Below the pieces are notes generated by a model. It worked only from the letters and a program-made list of their open reading frames with translations, searched no databases and had not been told where the DNA came from. From NCBI GenBank assembly GCA_019914945.1, contig CM034104.1, positions 10,280,046 to 10,344,045 of the forward strand: DNA of 64,000 nt, written 5' to 3'. Positions 56,115-64,000 of this stretch are shown here, piece after piece (the stretch's first letter is position 1; each line of letters starts with the position of its first letter). Position numbers and translations under genes: made by a program. Source of the DNA: Typha latifolia (Eukaryota > Streptophyta > Magnoliopsida > Poales > Typhaceae).

Positions 56115-57050
56115 AGGGTAAATTTCAAATTACCTCCCAATAACTAATAGTTATGACTAAAATCAAATTATACTACATTTGAGAAATTATTACAGTTTAC
56201 CCTCTTATAATTATACCTAAATTTTCTTTACCAAAGTTTCATTGTATCATTTTACCTCACATACGGCTACTATTACTTTTTTTCATCGTATCTGATTAAA
56301 TCATAAGATCATCATTAAAAATAAATAAAAAATTGTAAATAATTGAATAAAATTTATCTCAGTGTGATTAAATATATTTAAAACATAATAATTATTGCAC
56401 TATAAACTAAATTATAATTAAATAAATTGACATAAATAAAACTATAGAGGGACAAAGTTGATTTAGACCTAACCAGACGGGTTAAAATAATGTACCCCCT
56501 CTAAATTTTTATTTAAAATTTTATTTATATTATTTTACCCATTTATGAAATTATTATTTTTCCATCCAAAATAATCGAGAAAGTATAGATTACTGTAATG
56601 CCCTAATGGTATTAATTATCACATTGTTCGAATAAAAACGAATCTTCTACCCATATTGTTAAGACGATTGAAATATTTTTTTCCTCTATAGTTATATATT
56701 TAAAGGGAGGTAATAGTTAAATAATAAATATAATATTTGAGACTTGTATTCTTATAGGAGAATATAGGAAAGGATGAAAATGATTATTTTAAATGTGAAG
56801 TAAATGATACGGTAAGTAAATTTAATGGACAGAGAAGAAGAGCAATTTTGATATTTTAAAATCAATTATTGAAGGAAATTTTCATTTAATAATTTTTAAA
56901 ATTTGCTTATACTTACTTTCTCAATTAGTTCAGATAGAAAAGCTAACTATTTCACATTAGTCTAAATTGTATGGGAGCAAAATAATATAAATGAAAGTTT
57001 GAGAAGTAATTTAATTTTAGGCATAACTACACGAGGGCAATTTGTATTTT
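56115..57050. mobile_element. Inverted-repeat element, ~940 bp, non-coding
   Basis: The left end, AATTTCAAATTACCTCCCAA with TAGTTATGACTAAAATCA, is mirrored by the right end (TTTAGGCATAACTACACGAG, GGGCAATTTGTATTTT). The interior is AT-rich with no frame. It lies just upstream of the UBP24 5' exon, so it may form part of that promoter. Confidence 0.5.
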
Positions 57051-60000
57051 AGAAAATAAGTTTAAACTACTTAACTGACCCAATATTCAACATGCTATTA
57101 TCGATAACATTGAAAATATATCATTCTCGTGTTGCACGCATATCTGAGCTGTAGTTGTATCGGATACATATTGGATATGCTTACAATGGCCTAAATAGTG
57201 TCTCTCTGCTTTAAAGTATTACATTGTTTTCTTTTTATAAACTTAAGGGTCTTCCACTTCTTCATACTTTACTCAGTTTTCACTATTTTTCCATGCCAAT
57301 TATCATGTATATTTTGAAAATAATTTTCTCTATTTGGAAAATAATGAAACTGAAATGAAATTTATTTCACCATGTTTGAAAAGATATAGCAATTCATTTT
57401 ATTATATTTTTATTTTATTTTTCCTATTGTATCTATGAATCTAAGAATGTAACAAACTAAGGGTTAGTTTTAAAATTTAGGAAAGATAATGTTACGAACA
57501 GGCTTGATCCGATCCGAAATAGTTTTGGACTCGATTAGTCTCATAACTTTCGAAGGGATTTGCAAATAATTCAACCGATGGATCTTCCTAAATTTTGGAT
57601 ATGTTGTCGCTTTAGGGAAGAGCTTTCTAACAAATTTAAGATTGTAGGGTTTGGATAGTTAGATCTTCAGATATCAACTAAATAGTGATCAAAAGTCAAA
57701 TAAATCTTAGTTTGTTAGCCCTTCAATGGCTAGATAAGTGCTAGGTTAACTCCTTAGTATGAAGGGGAGAGAAGTTGTAGAAAAGAAGAATTAAAAGTTA
57801 GAGGAGGCCGACCAAAGACTTGGGCGATGGAACGAAAGAAATGGGACAGGGCGCTAATGGCTAGAGACAGATAAGAAGAAGATACGGCATAATACCGTTT
57901 TCAAATATCAATTCTTATCCAATTGAGGTTTCTCCACATATTTATAGAGGCTCACCCTAATGACTCATCAACTAAGTTAAACAACTTTAAAAACCAATAA
58001 TTTTGTCGCGGTGCGTTTGAACACACTCGATCACGTTCAAACTTGCAAATACTGTTCTCTGTCGTTGCGAACGAGTGGAGGCATTGGAACGATTGTATTC
58101 GAACACGAGTCCCCGACATTCGAGCGCCTCCCTTGGCAAAAGTTCTTATTCTCTCAAGCAAGCATAAACTAGATAAATAAGCTCATCCAAGTGAACCCAA
58201 TGCTGCAAGTAAATACAATCCGAGTCATATCAGATAACTTAACTGGCAAATAAATTTTATCATAATCAGACCTTAACTTATCAAATTTCATTACATACAC
58301 TAAAATCCATCCAAATTGACTAAAATCAATTGAAATCTCGTCACTTAATGGTTCCAAATAACAAATTTGGTGAAAATAGAATTTTAAATTAGTTAAATAT
58401 CATCAATTTGATGATTCCAAATATTGTGTTAAGATATGTCTTCGGTCCATTTTGATATCGAAAATCTTAGATATCTTAAAAGATAACCTAACTTAGGTAT
58501 ATTTTGAAAAAGTCTAAATTATTTTAACTCAATGCATTAATTATTAGAGTTTCATATTCATATATAAAGTGATGTGGTTTGAAATTTTTGATTATATATA
58601 TATGTATATATGCCTATTATTACAATTATTCACAGTTTATAAGATTTAGAAGTATAAACACTTTTTATCAGCAAACTTTGATTATTTAAGTATCATGTTA
58701 TTGGCCTGAATTTCAATTTTAATATTTTGGATTATTTTAAATTTTTTTATATGCGAGACTAAAATAATGTGTGCAAATATTATCCTACGTTTAGCCTATA
58801 TAAATGTTGAAAAATAAATTATACAATACATTTAGTGCAACTAATAAATATGTCAAGCTAACAAAATTATTCTAAGTTTAAGTCCTACGAGAAATTAGAT
58901 ATTTTAAGTTCTTATCATTATTAAAAGTCTCACTTGTCCTCTCTATATTAGTGACTTCATATTTCTAATTTAAAAATATTTATCACTAATTCCTGGTAAT
59001 TCAACTCGTGGCCCTTGTGATTTTTCTCTATCTTCTCTTCTCTTATCCCTTATTTACTTTCGACCTATTTTTCCCCGTTTTAAATTTGGGTACATAGTTT
59101 CAAATTAACAAGTAAACTTAGATTTTCTCTACTCTAGATTATAAATATTATTTATCCAAATTAATTTTTTTTTACTATGCAAAAATTTAACTATAATTTT
59201 CTCCTTGATTTTGTTAAAGTTATTTTAAAAATCCTCTCCCACCACTTACATCTCATTTCACAAATTAAAAGTTTTTCTTTTATCTGTCCACTCAATTTTC
59301 TCACAAATATTATTTTTCCTACCGCCCAACATATCTCTTAATTATATTTTTAAAAAGCGACTATAACATATGAAAACATGTTTAAAAGGTAAAATAGTAA
59401 TTTTATTAGATAAAATGAGAGTTAATATTTAGTAACTATTAAAAAAATAGTACAAATAGTGTTTAATAGTGTGATAATAGGTCTACCCCTAACTATTTGG
59501 TTATAAATTTTCAAATGATTGGTTATATACGTAGTGTACTTATTGGGCTGAACGTAAATATTTGATATATATTTATTAACCCCTATATATGTAATGACTA
59601 TATATAACATAGGCTAGTTCTAGGTATGTAATATTTCAATGGCATGTCATGTAGGTATGCAATCATTATATACATCCAACTAAATAAATATAAAATTAAT
59701 CTATAATCTAACCAAATGAGTCTGCAGTTGATGTATACACATATAGTCATTGCATATGTAAACAATAGTAGTATATAGATATTGATGGAAGATAGTTAAC
59801 TATTGTGGGAATTTGTGATTAATAGAAAATAAAAAAATAATGAAGTAGGTAGATCAGTCATATCAAAAGGAGTAATGGTGGCTTCTATGGATCTATGTCA
59901 CCATTTAAGAAGGTCAACGTGTTAGAATAATAATGCAAAGGAAATGTCAAATGAGCTAAAATATTAATATATTATGAAAGTAATTTTCTTAAAAGCTTGA

Positions 60001-60988
60001 TCTATAAAAAAAGATCATATAATATATAAAAGTTTAAATAGAATAAATTGTTAGCAAGCTTTCAGCCAAGAATTTATGCATTTAAGTCTTCTTAAGAAAG
60101 AATAAATTTCTCTAGCGAATAAATGTTTGATGTTAAGGATGGTCGTGCCGATGGTGGCATGACACCTAGTATGAGTTGTGCCACTAGCACACCCCTATGT
60201 CAAGCCATGCCGATATGTGTCGATATGAAGGCCAATTTTTTTAACATTTTCTTATTTTCATTGGTCATCATCAAACATCTTTAGTGTTATTTTTGTGTTA
60301 GCAATATGCAATATAACAATTCTTGTAGTGAAATGAAGTTTTAGTAAATACAGCTAATTTTGATATTTATAAATATCACAATATGCAATATATGATCCAA
60401 ATAATAACTTGCATTTAAAAAATATATGTAGAAATTAAAAATGATGGATCTAGGTCCACATCCGGTAAATTTAAGTTAAACCAAGTGAGATCTAAATTCA
60501 AAATCAAGATCCCCAAAAATCTCAAATTTTTGTATTGCATAATTTTCAATCTTTTTCAAAATTTTACCTATTCCTATGAAGGTCAACAATTAAGTAGAGG
60601 GTTTGATAGTGAAATTCTATGGATAAATTAAATTGGGTTGGAAATAAAGTGAGAGGAAATAGTATAAAAGAGAATAAAATTATGAGTTAAGAAAATTTAA
60701 TGATGAGATGAAGCAACACGAGATGGATGATTCTTTATTTTTATCGAGTGAGTCATAGCAATATGAGATGTGTCGATATACGGGAGATAGAAAGAGAGAT
60801 AGAGATAGCAATAAATAAAAAAATTAATATAATAAAATAAAGTTGAGATGCTAGTCTAGATTAGTCAATTTAGGGGGTGAGTAAAGGGAGAGAGTAAAAT
60901 ACAAGGAAAAAAAATAATGCAAAAAGAATAAAGTGAGCAGAATAGTGATGATCAAATAGACTGAGTTGATTATAATCATAAAAAAAAT
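57051..60988. other. AT-rich intergenic, no gene recognised
   Basis: TGTTACGAACAGGCTTGATC at 57491 matches the LTR-end sequence seen at 53193 and may mark an LTR fragment reaching to about 58200, a GC-richer stretch. Small frames at 57952-58357 and 59422-59610 have no family resemblance. A palindromic GCCGATGGTGGCATGACACC area near 60150-60230 is the only other compositional change. No terminal repeats could be paired. Confidence 0.4.
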
Positions 60989-61490
60989 AGTTAAATATAT
61001 TTTACAATATGTACTTATATCTAAAATCAGTTTACTTCCCCTATGTACTTTTGTTCAAGATTAGTTTACCTCCATATATTTTAAAAGTCTAAAACTAGTT
61101 TTCAGTTAAAGTTAATGAAGCGCTCATAAATAATCAAAATGCCCCATCGTGTTTATTATGCAAAATATATAATTTTTATTTGATTTTCTTAACACATATT
61201 TGTCTTGTTCCTAGATGTGATATAACTAATAAACTTTGTAAAAAAAAAGGTCTAAAAAAGAATGAAATGCTTATATAAGAGCAAGAGAACATTTTTTCCA
61301 TAAAAAATTAAAAATTGAGGGCATTCAGCCTGCCATTTAATTTTTTAAAATTTTTAGGCATGCTGTGTTAATTTGGATGAAATAGCTAACTGTCTCACTT
61401 TGGTCGTGAGTATACGAACTAGTTTGAGATTTTTTGAAATGTAGGGGGGTAAAGTGATTTTGAACATAAGTACAATGAGGTAGCGCACTT
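60989..61490. mobile_element. MITE, GTTAAATATATT family
   Basis: The left end AGTTAAATATATTTTACAAT with CTTATATCTAAAATCAGTTT pairs with the inverse of the right end (AAAGTGATTTTGAACATAAG, TACAATGAGGTAGCGCACTT). About 500 bp, non-coding. Relatives lie at 7341 and 19952. Confidence 0.55.
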
Positions 61491-64000
61491 TTTATAAATA
61501 AATTAGGGTGCGGAGAGAGGAGAGAGAGGTTAATAAATAAAATATAAAAACTTATAATGTAAGTAAAATTCAAAATAATAAAATAATAATAATATAATGT
61601 ATATCTGTATTATTCCCAACAAATTATTTATTGATGCCCTTATTTGTTTTTTTTCCTTTGGATAATAATTAGATTACTATAAATACTTTATCAAAATAAT
61701 TTTAATTTACAAATACTATTTATAAATTACTATATATATATATGTTATTGCTATTATACCACTACTATTATTAGTATTACATTATTTATCAATTTCTTCT
61801 TATTTATTAATATATTATTATGATTCTTGATTATTATTATTTTGTTCTTATATATTCTGGGTTACTATATTTTAAGTTTAGGTCCTTCCTTGTTGATATA
61901 TAGTGACAAAAATCTTCTCCAGCAATATACACAAGATTATCTTAGGGTAGCTAAACTGAAGAAAGCACTTGAAGAGAATCATAGAATCATATATTTAAAG
62001 AAAAGTTAGATGTTATAACTTAGGAGCATATTATGATAAATAATAAATTTATTGAGTTGAACATAATGATGATTGCCTTTTAAAAATGACTCATGAATGA
62101 CTACCAACAAATTAAAGCCAAGGATACACTTAGCTAATGAACATGTAATATATGTTATGTTTCTTTTAGAATGACATTAATTATGTGTTTCCATATTAAT
62201 AGGTCTTCATAATTCTAATATTGTGCATAATATTACCCCTGCAGAAAAATACTCATAATTAGAATTTGGCTATTATATTTAATCTTACCAGGTCACAAAA
62301 ATATGAGTTATCTATATTTTATTGAATTAAGATATTTTGTGTAACTAGACATATTTCAATAACCTATTACTTCATTGCCCTTTTCTTAGTTAAATGTTGT
62401 TATTTCTTCTTCTTCTTAGAGAAATATATGAAACGAATTAAAAATCAAATATAAATCATAATTCTATTTTATAACATTTATATTATCTTCTTATGGTTAT
62501 TTATATTTTTTTTGCCAGAAAAATAAGCTAACTAAATTTATCAAAATTTATAAAATACAAATATGATCGCAAATAATGTCAAAAATGTTCATCCCATTTT
62601 AAAATATCATTTCACTACAAAAATATTATAATAGATTATTAAGTATATTGTGGTTGCATTATTTTATTCAAACTTGAATCTAAATTATAATATATTTTAA
62701 TATTTTAAGAAGAGAGCAAATGAGTTATTGGGGTTTGAAATAATAGGCAAGTTATTCCAAAACTTTTATCCCAACTAAAACAATATCCAAAATAAGTCCC
62801 TTTGATCCATTTTTTTATTGCGAAACTATATTTCGTGTTTGCATATCTTCATATTTTCTCTCCACTACCTTCATAATGATTCAACTTCACATTCCCATAT
62901 AAGAATCTAAAATAGTAATAACTGCCTATAATTTTTAACTACCCATACCCCTCTCATAATTACTTCTTATAAACAACTCAATAATTATAATTGATGATCA
63001 ACTATAAATAGACCATAAAGGCTAACCTTAAACCCCTCCGAGAGAAGAGACCAAAAATCTAATACTCTCATTTTTTTCACAACAAAGGTGAGGTTCTAGG
63101 CTCTCAAATGCCTAGAAACCCAAGACCATTTCATCATAATCTCTTTATTTTTTTCAAAGATTTAAAATTTTTTTAAGTTTCTAATCCTTAACCATGGGTT
63201 TCCATTTGGATGTAATAATGAGTTGCCAATCTCATCATCGGTTTATATGTCTTTGTATAAAAAAAAGAAGACTTGTATCTTGTGGTGATATTGGGAACTG
63301 AGGAGTGTGTGAACTTATTTATATTGTATTCCATTTTAATTTTGATCATAGTTAAATTTGTTAGAATCCTTTTCTTTTTTGAATTACAAATTAGTTGTTA
63401 AACACTTAAGAAGAGCGTGTTAACGAGATATATAATTTAGGTGGTTGAGTTTGTGCATTGTTTTATATTTATTGGGATATGACTTTTAACAAGACATTTT
63501 TTTTGTAAAACCAATATATGTTACCTCAAAATTTTGTAAAGTTAATGACATTCATATCTACACCTTGCATGAGTCTATATAAAAATAGAACCATACCCCC
63601 AAAAAGGCAAGAGTCTTTATAAATAAATAAAAATGCATCAATGTCACCCTATTTAACTAGCCAATCTATAATAATATTAATGGATTGATCCTAGCAGCAA
63701 AATGAGATTTTAGAGAAGTCAGTAAAGAAAGAAAATATCCATGACAATATTAAGAGATTGACCCTTGTCAATCGTTCGAATTGTTTAAAGAGAGATGATA
63801 ACACTAGAGTTTAAGAGATTACGCTTATCATAGTTAATAACCTTGAGAGTGCTAAGAAAGCAGACCAACCGCTTGGAGCGAGACGACAATGCTAGTATTG
63901 ACATACATTATTGGTGTATAATATGATATTTGATAGATGATATCTAACTCTATAAATAATTCCTGAATATCTCATGTTAAAATGTTGTCTTATTAAACTA
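61491..64000. other. AT-rich intergenic with one promoter-like spot
   Basis: Mostly low-complexity AT-rich DNA. TATAAATA at 63003-63010 is followed by a CT/AC-rich leader-like stretch and ACCATGGG at 63191, which opens only a 35-codon frame. This could be an LTR promoter or chance. No gene is supported up to the window end. Confidence 0.35.

Noticed and set aside
63194..63301. 35-codon frame with a good start context
   Set aside because: Too short, no homologue recognised, and no splice sites that extend it convincingly.

Overview
The window is AT-rich nuclear DNA from a flowering plant. It has widely spaced intron-rich genes, long introns packed with transposons, GA/CT microsatellites, and a GC-rich first hexokinase exon. 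A non-grass monocot fits best, but that is an inference and the species cannot be named from the sequence. There are no bacterial genes, no CRISPR array, no tRNA or rRNA that I can recognise, and no organellar block.

Three real genes can be assembled exon by exon, with consistent reading phase across the joins. (1) Plus strand, 1396-6704: a nucleolar NOL12/RRP17 (Nop25) family rRNA-processing protein of 214 aa in four exons. (2) Minus strand, 17161-8198: a nine-exon, 496-aa membrane-anchored hexokinase of the hexokinase-like (HKL) clade. Its phosphate-1 and adenosine motifs carry the substitutions that mark poorly catalytic sugar-sensing members. Genes 1 and 2 converge. (3) Minus strand, 49691-34407, with a likely non-coding 5' exon near 55921-56085: a ubiquitin-specific protease orthologous to Arabidopsis UBP24, about 560 aa. 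One intron is about 9.7 kb and the 5' intron holds a Copia retrotransposon. The three genes share no pathway and look like independent neighbours.

The rest is repeat-dominated. From left to right it holds: a 2.1-kb foldback element in the second NOL12 intron; microsatellites and short tandem repeats in the hexokinase introns; an intergenic stretch at 17.4-34 kb with two promoter-like GC islands, a ~1.2-kb direct duplication, a LINE remnant interrupted by a MITE, and a 3.3-kb gag-only Ty3/gypsy-type LTR element; nested TIR elements and a decayed gypsy element in the big UBP24 intron; a 4.5-kb Copia element that has lost its reverse transcriptase and carries a solo LTR and a MITE; and a gene-free AT-rich right end with inverted-repeat elements.

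I found no convincing new multi-gene system. The points most worth a second look are the two GC-AG introns, the degenerate hexokinase active site, the in-frame 42-bp minisatellite in UBP24, the duplicated exon-like segment split by the Copia element, and the long foldback in the NOL12 intron.
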